From: Cryptomeria japonica | Lineage: Eukaryota; Streptophyta; Pinopsida; Cupressales; Cupressaceae | Assembly: GCF_030272615.1 (NCBI RefSeq) | Contig: NC_081412.1 | Span: 143,751,747 to 143,815,746 of the forward strand | Reading direction: 5' to 3' | Length of the DNA: 64,000 nucleotides | In this document: piece after piece, positions 24,787 to 36,007 of the stretch | Layout: each line of letters begins with the position of its first letter | Position numbering within the stretch: position 1 is the first letter of the stretch | The notes under the pieces: model-generated | Databases searched by the model: none | What the model saw: the letters and a program-made list of their open reading frames with translations, nothing else | Told to the model about the DNA's origin: nothing | Program-made: the position numbers and the translations under genes

Positions 24787-27700
24787 CTAAGTCTCTACCG
24801 ATTGGGGTATAACCCCAAGCTACTCTATGAGATATTCAAAAGTTTCCTTAGGCAAAGGCTTAGTAAAAATATCCACAATCTGCTCTTTAGTATTCACATA
24901 AACCAATTTCAGTTCTTTTGCTTCAACATTCTCTTTCATAAAATTGAATTTGATGGAAACATGTTTAGTTTTTGAGTGAAATACTGGATTCTTAGATATA
25001 TCAATTGCTGCCATATTATCATAGTAAATTGTTATAGGTTCTTTGCATTTTACCTTTATGTCCTTCAACATTTTCTTAATCCATAATACCTGGGTACAAT
25101 TAGTTGTTGTTGCAACATATTCTGATTCTGCTGTTGATAAATATGTGCAACTCTATTTCTTTCTCAACCAATAAATTAATATGCTACCAAGAAAGAATGT
25201 TCCACCGGTGGTTCTCTTTCTGCCATCTTCATTTCCTATCCAATTTGCATCTGTGTATGCACATAAATCAAAATTTTCATCTTTAGGATACCATAAACCA
25301 AGATTTGTTGTGCCTTGTAGATACCGGAAAATCCTTTTTATTGCTAATTCGTGATTTTATTTAGGATTACTCTAAAATATTGAAACAATACATACTACAT
25401 TCATAATATCAGGTCGTGTTTGTGTCAAATACAGTAAACCTCCTATCATAGACTTGTATCTTGTCAGATTAACAGGTGCTGATTCATCCTTCAATGATAG
25501 TTTATAAGTTGTAGTCATAGGTGTACATACCAGTTTAGAGTTTTCCATGCCAAATTTCTTTAGTAATTCCTTCAAGTATTTCGATTGACTTATGAATATA
25601 CCTTTACCAGTCTGTGACATATGCAATCCTAAAAACAATTTTATCTCCCCAATCATAGACATTTCAAATTCTTCTTGCATCTTATTAGAAAAGTCTTTAC
25701 ACAATCCATCTTCTCCTCGAAAGTTTATATCATCAACAAAAACTTTTATAACCAAAATGTCATCATTAGTTATTTTGTAATATAGATTGTTATCAGCATT
25801 ACCTTTAGTGTAACCAATCTTCAAAAGATATTTGTCCAATCTAGCATACCAAGCTCAAGGAGCTTGCTTTAATCCATACAAAGCTTTCCTTAACCTGCAA
25901 ACCATATCTTTGTCATTTGTCAAAGAAAATCCACTAGTTTGTTCAATGTAAACTTCCTCTTCAAGATCACCATTCAGAAATGCACATTTAGCATCCATTT
26001 GATATACTTTATAGTTCTTGTGTGCTGCAAAAGCTAAGAATAATTTGATTGCCTCAATTCTAGCTACTGGTGCAAAGGTTTCATTATAATCAATTCCTTC
26101 TTTCTGTGAATATCCCTTACACACTAATCTTGCTTTATTTTTTATTACCTTACCGTCTTCATTGAATTTATTTCTGAATACCCATTTAGTTTCAATTACA
26201 TTTTTGTTCATAGGTTGAGGAACCAATATCCATGCATTATTATTTTCAATTTGTTCCGATTCGTCTTCCATAGCTTTAATCCAATGTTTATCTTCACATG
26301 CCTCATTAACTGATGTTGATTCAATTTGAGAAATAAGACATACCTCTTCATTTACTAGTCTTCCTCTAATCATTACACCTTGATACTTGTTCCCAATTAT
26401 CTAACTTTCAGAGTGGTTCAATCTTACATATCAAGGTGTTTTTACTTGTTGTTGTTCTTAAGTCACTGTGGAATTTTCAGATGATGTTGATTTGACAGGA
26501 TCAACATTCTGTACCGGTGTACTCATTGTAGGTTCATTTGATATTATCTCTATTGCCAGTTCAGAGTCCATGTACCTTGAATTATCTCTAAATTGTTCAT
26601 CAATCTTCACATTTGCACTCTCAATAATTTTCTACAATCTCTTATTAAACCATCTATATTCCTTTCTCTTAGATGAATAACCAAGAAATATTCCTTCATC
26701 ACTTCTAGGATCAAATTTTCCAATATACTCATCTCTCCTAATATAGCATTTACTTCCAAATATTTTGAAATATTTAAGAGTAGGAGTATTACCAAACCAT
26801 AGTTCATCAGGGGTCTTACCGGTTTCACCTTTGATGTGAACTTTGTTGAACGTGTAAACCATTGTACTCACTGCTTCTCTCCAATATACATGAGGTAGAT
26901 TTGCTTCTGATAACATACTTCTAGCTGCATCCAGAATAGTTATGTTCTTTCTTTCCACAACTCCATTTTGTTGGGGTGTCTGAGGTGCTAATAGTTGTCT
27001 CCTAATTCCATTCACTTTACAGAATGTATTAAATTCCTTAGATGTGAATACGCCTCCTTGATCTGATCTCAAACATTTGATTTTATTACCGGTTTGATTC
27101 TCTATGATCACCTTGAATGGTTTGAATGTTTCAAAAGCTTCTGATTTCTCTATGAGAAAAGTAACCCAACACATTCTAGAATAGTCATCAATGATTAGCA
27201 TAAAATATCTATCTCCTTGTAAACTTTTAGTTCTTGTTGGATCACATAAATCAGTATGAATTAAGTCAAGAACATTATTGGATTTTTTTGGAATAATCTT
27301 AAAAGTTTCTCTAACTTGCTTTCCAAATTGACATTCCTTACATACCGAATTGTGAGGTTTAACAATCTTAGGTAAATCCCTTACTACCTTAGTTGTATAT
27401 ATTTTCACAATGCAATCAAAATTTACATGACAAAGTCTCTTATGCCATAACCAACTTTCATCAATATGTGCAATCAAGCATGCTTTCTCATTGTTATTCA
27501 AATGAAAGATATTACCTCTAGTTTGATTACCGGTTGCAATTTCCAAGCCAGTTCTATTCATGATTTTGCATTTACCATTCTTGAATTGTAACTGAAATCC
27601 TTTATCAACTAATTGACCAACACACAAAATATTATGCTTCAAACCTTCAACATAGTAAACATTATTAGTATTGTGCTTACCATCAAAAGATATAGTCCTT

Positions 27701-28953
27701 TTTCCTTTGATAAAAAAAGCTTTATCATCTCCAAATCTTACTAGACCTCCATTGTATTCCTGAAAAGTTAAGAATTTACTTTTATCACCAGTAATATGAT
27801 GTGAGCATCTAGAATCAATGATCCATTCATCCTTATCTTCAATTTTAGCTGTCAGGGCCTACTCTACCGGTTGAACAATAGGTGTCAGTTGATCTTCTGT
27901 TATAGCAACAAAAACCCATCCATTGTCTATCGGTTCTTCATCAGAATCATCAGTAACTCCTTCATCAACATAGTAACATGATTTGTCTCTTTTCTTCTTA
28001 AATCTATATCCCTAATATTCAGGATTAGGCTTATATGTTCTTTTAGCTTCTTCTTTCAATCTTGCATGTCTATCAAGACACCTAGATGCCATATGACCAA
28101 TTTTATTGCAGTTAAAACATTTAAATGGTGCTTTACCTTCATACTTACTTCCAACTGGACCTTTAGACATTTTCCTTGAAAATAGTGCTTCAAGTTCTTC
28201 TAGTTCTTCATTCTCTTTTGTGATTTCTTCAAGTTCTCTTGCATAAAATGCTTTCCAATCAGATTTTTCAGATGATGTTGTTGATGTTGCAGATGATGAT
28301 GATGCCTTGAAAGCTAAATCTATCTTAATTGTAGCAATAGGACCAAATTCCTTAAGTTCAAAAGTTGAAAGGTTTCCAACCAAAGTGTCTCTAGATACTG
28401 ATGCATTAGGCATTGTTCTCAATTCATTTATAGCAGTTATTTTCATTTTATATGCCAGTGGAAAATCTCTTAAAACTTTTGAAACAATTTCATCTTCACT
28501 TAAGGATCCTCCACAACATTGTATACCCAAAACAATTTCATTTACTCTTTCCATAAAAGTAGAAATCCTTTCATCTTCTTCATTTTCAAATTTGCATACC
28601 TGACCTGACCAAAAGCATTCTAATTTTTCAATTTTGACTATGGTATCACCTTCATTCAATGTTTCCAATTTGTCCCAAATAGCTTTAGCAGTAGACCAAT
28701 CTAATAATCCCATAATTTGTTGATCTAACAATGTGCTCAAAAGTGCTTCTCTTGCTTTGCAATCATCCTCCTCATCTTTAGCCAAGGTTGGTGGATTATG
28801 CTGACCTTGAGTAGGAGCAACATAGCCATTATTTGTAACATCCCATATGTCCTTTCCAATGCAATTCAAATGTGTCTCCATTCTAATCTTCCATATACCA
28901 TAGTTGGTTCCATCAAGTTTCAGACTGTCCTTCCTGAAATAGTTAGTAGACAT
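24787..28953 (-). pseudogene. Copia Gag-Pol polyprotein (broken)
   Basis: The reading starts MSTNYFRKDSLKLDGTNYGI at 28953. Gag (residues 1-313) has the UBN2-like N-terminus and a CCHC knuckle at residues 279-292 (CFNCNKIGHMASRC). A stop at 28012 follows. Protease near 27815 reads DSRCSHH, where the family has DSGCSHH, so its catalytic glycine is lost. Integrase (about 27500-26630) keeps the HHCC zinc site (LWHKRLCHVNF, CKECQFG) and all three acidic residues (HTDLCDP, RSDQGG, VVERKN). RT (about 26330-25370) has [31 protein letters not shown] and an FVDD box. RNase H ends with KPLPKETFEYL; the stop is at 24787-24789. Several stops (28012, about 27860, 25854) and a break near 25370 show that it is dead. 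Copia assignment is firm; the lineage is not. Confidence 0.9.
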
Positions 28954-28997
28954 AGGATCTCCTCAAGTTGTTAAACTTCTGCAAAAAGAGGACTAAC

Positions 28998-29008
28998 CTC
29001 TAATACCA
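28998..29008 (-). promoter_or_regulatory. Primer binding site (initiator tRNA-Met type)
   Basis: The minus strand reads TGGTATTAGAG, two bases after the 5' LTR end at 29011. The canonical plant site complementary to tRNA-iMet is TGGTATCAGAG, so there is one substitution. The same geometry (LTR end, AT, TGGTATCAGAGC) occurs in the nested element and in the element ending at 57257. Confidence 0.85.
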
Positions 29009-29010
29009 AT

Positions 29011-29310
29011 TGTTAGGTCCCAGAGACAACTGAGAGGGGGGGGGGGGGGTGAATTAGTTGTCAATTAATTTCAAACCCAAAATAAACTTAACCAAACTTA
29101 ATACATTATACTAGTAAACCAAACTTTATGTCGGTAAAGTTTAATGCGTGAAACAGAAAGACAAATAAAATCCACAACACATAACACAGATATTTGTACG
29201 TGGAAACCCTGTAAGGGGAAAAACCATGGTGGGAAACCTTACCCACAATCAGATGATACTACTGCAAATAGTATGTGTGTACAATATGGAGTTTGCACAT
29301 GCAGAAAGAC
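29011..29310 (-). repeat. 5' LTR of the Copia element, distal part
   Basis: This is the end of the 5' LTR adjacent to the primer site. It contains a 14-G run (29036-29049) where other copies have shorter runs. It breaks off at 29310, where the nested element begins; the last five bases aagac are one copy of that insertion's target duplication. Confidence 0.9.
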
Positions 29311-30055
29311 TATTAGGATTCCCAAAGATACTGAGAGGGGGGGTGAATCAGTATCTAGCTAGTTTATGGATTTTCTGATCTTATTAAATGAATTGTATGC
29401 CAAAACAGTGTACCGGTAAACCAGAATTAATGCAGTAAATAAGAACAATAAGCACAACATGAAAAACACACCATAACACAATAAAAACCTCAGTGGGATT
29501 TGTGACCCACAATATTCACTTACTGGCCAATAAGTGAATATTACTTACAAAATGGGGGCCTGCACATGCAAGAAGGCCAAGTGCCTAGAGCTCACTGCTT
29601 AGTTACAAAAGAAGTCTCACTGACTTACAAAACTGGATTATATAAATCCAATGTCATGTACTGCTTCGGATTAGCATCTTTTATGCCAGGTTCAGTGCCG
29701 GTTTAAGTTATTGCAATAATCATAAACCCTATTTCAAAATCTGCCTTAATATTCACACATAATATCCATCTATGCATATTCCTATTACAAATGTTCTACA
29801 AGATCTTATACTTATATATGAGCCTTATTACAATATTCCATGTCGGCTTACAAAAGATATTTCAATTAAATACATTATGCAATAAACAAAATCTTGTCGG
29901 CCAGGGTGCCAGTAAACATCTTTTCGCTGTCGGTGAACTGTATGCCAATGTAGAGTCTATTGATGTCAGTCGATGCCATAGTATTGTAAGGTTGCCATCA
30001 ATGACAATGCCTTCAATCACCTATAATTTCTCATTGGAGTGTGTATTTTCCAACA
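29311..30055 (-). repeat. 3' LTR of the nested element
   Basis: On the minus strand it begins TGTTGGAAAATACACACTCC at 30055 and ends GGGAATCCTAATA at 29311. The terminal CA has become TA. It aligns with 35245-36002; a short stretch around 'aatgaggaaacccggtgtgg' of the 5' copy is missing here. Confidence 0.9.
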
Positions 30056-30075
30056 ATCTCCCCCTTTGGCATTGA
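30056..30075 (-). promoter_or_regulatory. Polypurine tract of the nested element
   Basis: The minus strand reads CATCAATGCCAAAGGGGGAGAT just before the 3' LTR. The 30050-30084 stretch is identical to 24441-24475 of the host Copia, LTR start included. Additional purine boxes lie near 30188-30196 and 30241-30252. Confidence 0.75.
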
Positions 30076-30429
30076 TGGCAACACTCATGAGAAAAAGCCA
30101 AAAGTGTATACAAAAAGGTTGTCCAAAGTTGTCTTACCAAAACTGTCAAAACCATGTTAGCAAAATTGTCCGCTCCAAAAATGTGTGCTCCCCCTGAGCT
30201 GATGATCTCTTCAGTCATATCCTTTTTCTCATCATCTACCACTCCCCCTTTGGCATCAATGACAAAGGTTGTCATTCAATGTCAATTGAGTGTAGTTCCT
30301 ATCATCATCCCTATAACTGGTGGGTTACAATCTGATATAACTCCGCTAAAGCAACATTCAGACTATTGTAGAATCTTTCACTATCGTTTAGTGTTGCTTC
30401 AGTCCTCTTAATTGTACTAGTGAGTATGT

Positions 30430-33400
30430 GCATTTGTCCTTACGGTATCTTAAGTCCTGGAACAAGAGCCTCAGAAATCTCTTTTCTCAAAGAGATGAGG
30501 ATATCTAGTTTAGGACTTAGTCTGCACTTCAGTTCTTTTGCCTTAAATTTTAACCTTTCCTTATCTTTTTCAAGTTTTTCTATTTTCTCTTCAAATCCAG
30601 TAATTTCCTGCTCTACTATTGATATTGAATCCAATGAACCTATCAATTTGTCATCTATATCATTGATTTCCTTTTTAGCTATGCTAATCTCTTTATCTAT
30701 ATATTTTGTCAAAAATTTTGTTTTGCATGTAACTTTGTTCAATTTCTTGAAGTCCAAAATTGTCTTTCCTAGTATTGGTAATAAGGTATCCATATGTTCC
30801 TTATTTTTCTTGATTGTCTCCTCAAATAATTTTTCCTTCTCTTTATTCATTTTCTCTCTGAATGTCTCCTCATTGATTTGATCAATTGTTAGTAGGTTGT
30901 CAGTTATATACCTAGACAATGTGTCTAATTGGCTCAAAGAATCGTTATTCTCTATATTACACTTAGGTGCTATCAATTTCAAAATTGGTAAAGTGTCATC
31001 TATAGCCTTATATGCTAGTGCATTACAATCTGTTATTTTCTTGATAGAATCTAGTAATACCTCTATCACATTGGTTGGCCTAAATTCAGTCATTGAGGTT
31101 CCAAATGACTATCCAACTGCTTTTACAATTTGTAATCTGTCAGTGGTAGTAATAGCTTTTCTTTCCTCTTTCTCTGGAGGATTGGTTTGTGTCTACATTT
31201 CCACTACCAAAGGTTTAGGTTTATCAGATGTAGCCGGTGGCACTGTCTGTGTATATACTTGTGAAGGAGCCTATTTCTCTACCTATTTCTCTATGTGTGT
31301 CTCTACTGGTTTCTCTGTGCTCTCTATTGATGGTTTTTCTAATGGTGTCTCTATACTATCTACTATCAATGACTCAGTAGGTTTTTCAGTCTCATTAGTT
31401 GTCGGTTGCCCAGTAGATACATCAATATGTACATCTATGGTATCTGCCTTTCCTATATCCAGGGGATCATTTGATGTTTTAGTTTATTGCTTATTCCCAA
31501 TTTCAATGTTTCCAACTGTTTCTTTGACATTTGTCTCAACTATTGCATCTTCTACCGGTGGCTCAGTTGCCACATCTCTCTTCTCAGTGGTTTCCTTATC
31601 CACAACAGTATTGACTTCTTGTGTGTCAACATTCATTGTATGTAACACTTCAGAGTCAGGATTTGTGTCCTCATGAGGTGTTTCCATACTCTTTGTTTCT
31701 GATGGTGTACCAATAGTTTGTACCGGTGGAGTATCAGAAGGAGGTGGAGATAAGTTATCAGTTATCTTTATATTTGAGGGTCCACCTACATTGTCTTTCC
31801 CCTTATCCTTTTCCTTTTGATAGACTCTGATAGTCTTTGGTCGTTTGAGCTCTTCTTGTTTTTCTTTCTCAACAAAGAATATGTCCCACTTGTCTGCAGT
31901 CTCTTCTAATATTTCATTTACTCTGCCTACCATCAGTGCTACATGCCAGTGACCAATTGAGAATGATGTCCGGTTAGCCTCACTGATTAACTCATAAATC
32001 TTTTGAGTTGAGTTCACTAGGTGAATTGCAAGTAGTTTTTCTATTTTGATCTTTTTATCTAATTCCATAATTGTTACCCTTCTAGCTTCTAATTTTCTAT
32101 ACAAGTCATTGGGTATATCATCAACAATTTCCATCAAAAATTTCTTATAAATATCAAGATGTAAGATAACACTATATTCTATACTTTCTTTTTCATCATT
32201 GAAAGTGTGTTGTACAACTTGCTGATGTTAGTCAATTTGTCATCTTTAGTTATCTCATTTAAAATTTTGTTAAGTGGAGGAACAACTTGTTTTACTTTCC
32301 TTTTCTTTGGTGTCAACTTCCTTGTCGGAGGCCTAACTGCCTATTGTTTCTGTCTTGTTCTTTTTGGTGTAGGAGCAAGTGTCGGTGAGGGTTTTCTTTT
32401 TCTCTCTACCCTTTTGAACTCTATTGTTATCTTACTGTCAGAAGCAGTGGAAACTAGTGAAAGATGTGCTTCCAGTTGTAGTCCTTCTAAGTCACTCTCC
32501 TTAATACCAGTTTTATTTAATGCATCCTCTTTGATAGATTTAGCCTGCTTGTTCCTTTCCTAACTATCTGCTCAGTTTTCCTTATTCTTTTCTAAGATTG
32601 AATACTGCTTTCAATTGTTTTAGCATTGCCAAATACTTTTTCTGTCGGTTCTTTAGGGGCTTCTAAGAGGGCTTTTGCATAAGTTTCAATTATATCCTCA
32701 TTTGCCTCATATCCCATTTCAGTAACCCAAATAGTCCTTGGGACAACAACCTCCATCCAAATTTCATCCTTCTTTATTACAAAGCATATCTCCTTTTGAT
32801 ATTTGTCAACAATAGCTTGAGATAGCTTTATCCTTGTTTTCATCCTAGCCTTCAAAGCCTAAAAATGTTCATTTATTCTTTTCTCTATCATCTCCCATGT
32901 TGTTTAGAATGTCCAGTAGTTGTTTTCCTACCGGTATGTCAAAATCAATGTCTTTTCTACAAATACCGGGTACTTCCTTGGTGATATACAACATTAAGCA
33001 CACAAGTAAGTTTCAAAATCTGAAAGTCCCTTTCTTATCACCTTTGATTTTCTTTAGGTTGTCTATCAGTTCATCTTTCAACCATTCACATATGTCAATC
33101 TTGGCATTGTTGTTTACTAAGTCATAAGCACTTTTAATACACAAGCTAGAAACAAAGTTTAGTTTATTAGCATGAGTAGCTTTGTAACCAAGTATCATTC
33201 TAATGAACTTCACATGTATATCCTTAACATCGTTGACTCTTAAGGATCTCTTGTCAAAAGTTGCACTGATTAGGGTCATCACAGTGTCATTTGGAACCTT
33301 TTAAATTTTATCAAGCCTACTATCGGTGGAAGGTAAGCCTATCACTGCCCTAACTACCTCCTTGGTTATCTTGTGAATTGAATCTAGCCAAAATAACTCC

Positions 33401-33762
33401 CCATGTACTCTACTTAGCACAATCCTTATAACATCCTTGGGAAAATCAGGGATACTAAGGATTTCCACAAAACCTAGGGTTTCAACTATCTTATATTTCG
33501 GTTTAACATTTCCATTTTCTTCACATATAACAGTCTTGTATATTTTATTAATTTCATCATCACCTAGTTCTTCTATGTGACAATGTATGTACATTCTAGG
33601 ATCCTCAGCATATACTATTCGCTTGGGTATTTGTGAGAATGCTCCTAGGGTATCATATTTCTTCGCAATTTTGGGAATGATTTTAAATACTGGTCTAGGG
33701 CACTTAATAACTTCAACTACAGTAGGATTTGTAATGAATTCAGGTGCAGAGGAGGAAGCCAT
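30430..33762 (-). pseudogene. ORF2 of the nested element: large protein of unknown function
   Basis: It starts MASSSAPEFITNPTVVEVIK at 33762 and can be followed, through stops and frame changes, to about 30440. The first ~450 residues look globular (segments VKPKYKIVETLGFVEILSIP, VHGELFWLDSIHKI and FIRMILGYKATHANKLNFVS). A Lys/Arg-rich patch lies near 32400-32300. A Pro/Thr/Glu-rich acidic linker runs from about 31800 to 31150 (for example NLSPPPSDTPPVQTIG). The last 217 residues (31093-30440) are almost entirely heptad-like coiled coil (EEIEKLEKDKERLKFKAKEL type). I do not recognise the family. The globular start vaguely resembles uncharacterised plant transposon-associated proteins, but nothing links it to catalysis. 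It is the larger of two ORFs between the LTRs, in the place normally held by pol. Confidence 0.65.
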
Positions 33763-33967
33763 TGTTATAAATACCTTAATTTTCCTTTAGGTATGAGTGC
33801 TTGAATGATTTGCTTCACTTCTCACTATGGATGCCTTTGCTTGGGATTTTCGCACTCTCGGGAAATTTGAATGCTCAATGATTGAAAAAGAACCAAAACA
33901 CTTGCTTTATAGTGTTATTTCCTTCAACTACCACATTTAATGTCTACCAATTAAGTGAAAAATTAAC

Positions 33968-35173
33968 TCATCTACCGGTAAAGAAGCATTTCATCTTCTT
34001 ATCATCAACCGAGGGTAAACTAGCATGTTTTACATTTATTGCCATACCCCCAAAGGATTCTCTTCGGTTAGAAGAACCTCCTACGGGTGGAGTGATACTC
34101 TATTCTACCTTTGAAGTAATAGCTTCACTAACACTCTGATCTGACTTTCTAATCCATTGCTTTGAGAATTATTGTTTTACCTCTTCAACCTTTTCTTTAC
34201 CTTTCAAACTGGGTCCTTTGTTATTTGTCAGTGATACCTTACTTCTACAAAATTTTGGTATATTTCCAATTTTGTTACAAGCATAACAAGTCACATTGTT
34301 CTTCTGAATAGCTTTTCCATATCCTATGCCAGTAGGTGTTTTCCATTAATTAGATAGATGTCCAAATTTTCCACAAACATAACATCTTACATTCATTCTG
34401 TAATTTTTTGAGTTATGACCAATTTTATTACATTTATAACATTGACCGGTGGGTGCTTTAGTGTTCTAATAATTTCTAGATCTACATTGATTTTATCTAT
34501 GACCATACTTGTTACAATTAAAGCATTTCCCATTGAATTTGTAAGCATTAGGTTGTCTTACCGGTTTACTATGAACATGATTGTTTGCAGTACCAGAGCT
34601 TTCACCAACTTCAAAGCCAAGGTCATTTGTATCTCCATTAGGTTTCTAATTCTTCAGCATGTTATCAAGTTCCTCTAAGCTTTTGTTGAATTTCTCTTTG
34701 TGTTGATTAGCAGTAGCCAACTCATTTTCCAAGAAATCCTTTTGTCCCATGAATTCAGTTATGTCATTTTGTGTATGCATCAAGTCTATCTTCAACATAT
34801 CATTTTCATGACCGAATCTTGTGTTTTCATTTCCAGCATCATTTAGTCTTCTAACCAAGTCATCTTCATTATTCTTCGTATCTTCAATGTCTTTACAAAG
34901 CCTCATAGTCATATCTTGCATCTCGTTCTTCATTGTATTGTTTTCTTGTCTCAGTTTGTTCACAAGGTTATTAAGAGTTTCTTTTTCATCATCATCATTC
35001 TGCATCTTCTCTGAAAGTTCTCTTCTTTTTTTCCTTGCAATAGTGAGATTTTCTTGAAGTCCCTGAATGATTTCCTGTGCAACCTTTAGATCATCTTCAA
35101 GTTTGATATTCTTCAATTTTTCGGCATCATAGTCTGAAAGAGTTGTTTCCAATTGCTTTCTCAAGTTTTCCAT
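33968..35173 (-). pseudogene. ORF1 of the nested element: coiled coil plus four CCHC-type knuckles
   Basis: ATG is at 35173, about 60 bp inside the primer site; the stop is at 33968-33970 (about 400 codons, with several in-frame stops). Residues 1-175 form one long coiled coil (starting MENLRKQLETTLSDYDAEKL). Four knuckles follow: CFNCNKYGH with a final C (about 34530-34490), CYKCNKIGH (about 34445), CYVCGKFGH (about 34390) and CYACNKIGN (about 34300). In the second and third the last Cys is lost, and in the fourth the His is Asn. A gag-like role in RNA binding and assembly fits the knuckles and position, but the usual Copia Gag N-terminal domain is absent; the coiled coil stands in its place. 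Confidence 0.7.
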
Positions 35174-35230
35174 CTCTACCGGTGTCAAAAACTTCGTCAA
35201 GCTGTTAGGATTATGAAAATAGAGGACCAA

Positions 35231-35242
35231 GCTCTGATACCA
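35231..35242 (-). promoter_or_regulatory. Primer binding site of the nested element (tRNA-iMet)
   Basis: The minus strand reads TGGTATCAGAGC, the canonical plant tRNA-iMet site, two bases after the 5' LTR end at 35245. Confidence 0.9.
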
Positions 35243-35244
35243 AT

Positions 35245-36002
35245 TTTTAGGATTCCCAAAGATATTGAGAGGGGGGGGTGAATCAATATCTAACCAGTTT
35301 ATGGATTTTCTGATCTTATTAAATGAATTGCATGCCAAAACAGTGTACCAGTAAACCATAATTAATGCAATAAATAAGAACAATAAGCACAACATGAAAA
35401 GAACATCATAACACAATATTTTTAATGAGGAAACCCGGTGTGGAAAAAACCTCAGTGGGATTTGTGACCCATAATATTCGCTTATTGGCCAATAAGTGAA
35501 TATTAATTACAAAATGGGGGCCTAGACATGCAGGAAGGCCAAGTGCCTAGAGCTCACTACTCAGTTACAAAAGAAGTCTCACTGACTTACAAAATTGGAT
35601 TATATAAATCTAATGTCATGTACTGCTTCAGATCAGCATCTGTTATGCCAGGTTCAGTACCAGTTTAAGCTCCTGCAATAATCATAAACCCTATTCCAAA
35701 ATCTGCCTTAATATTCGCACATAATATCTATCTATGCATATCCCTATTACAAATGTTCTACAAGATCTCATACTTATATATGAGCCTTATTACAATATGC
35801 CATGTCGGCTTACAAAAGATATTTTAATTAAATACATTATGCAATAAACAAAATCATGTCGGCCAGGGTGTCGGTAAACATCTTTTCGCTGCCGGTGAAC
35901 CGTATGTCGATGCCTGCCGATGCCATAGGATTGTAAGGTTGCCATCAATGACAATACCTTCAATCACCTACAATTTCTCATTGGAGTGTGCATTTTCCAA
36001 CA
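35245..36002 (-). repeat. 5' LTR of the nested element
   Basis: It begins TGTTGGAAAATGCACACTCC at 36002 and ends at 35245, where the expected terminal AACA reads AAAA. It contains the C-tract before CTCTCA (seen as a G-run at 35270-35278 on the plus strand) and a block homologous to the host Copia LTR ('gcctagagctcactactca'). Confidence 0.9.
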
Positions 36003-36007
36003 AAGGC

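Larger units (their letters stand above)
29311..36002 (-). mobile_element. Nested LTR element lacking pol, with two unfamiliar ORFs, TSD AAGRC
   Basis: LTRs are 29311-30055 and 35245-36002. The target duplication is aagac (29306-29310) and aaggc (36003-36007). Removing the insert and one duplication restores the uninterrupted LTR sequence (cagaaaggccaactg, compare 23722). On the minus strand the order is 5' LTR, tRNA-iMet primer site, ORF1 (coiled coil plus zinc knuckles), a spacer, ORF2 (about 1,100 residues), polypurine tract, 3' LTR. I find no protease, integrase, RT or RNase H motif anywhere between the LTRs. Its LTRs are diverged relatives of the host Copia LTRs, so it is probably a non-autonomous Copia derivative with its own cargo. 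Confidence 0.88.

Noticed and set aside
30420-31676. Plus-strand ORFs of 153 and 259 codons
   Set aside because: They are antisense shadows of the nested element's ORF2. Their hydrophobic composition mirrors the charged coiled coil on the other strand.
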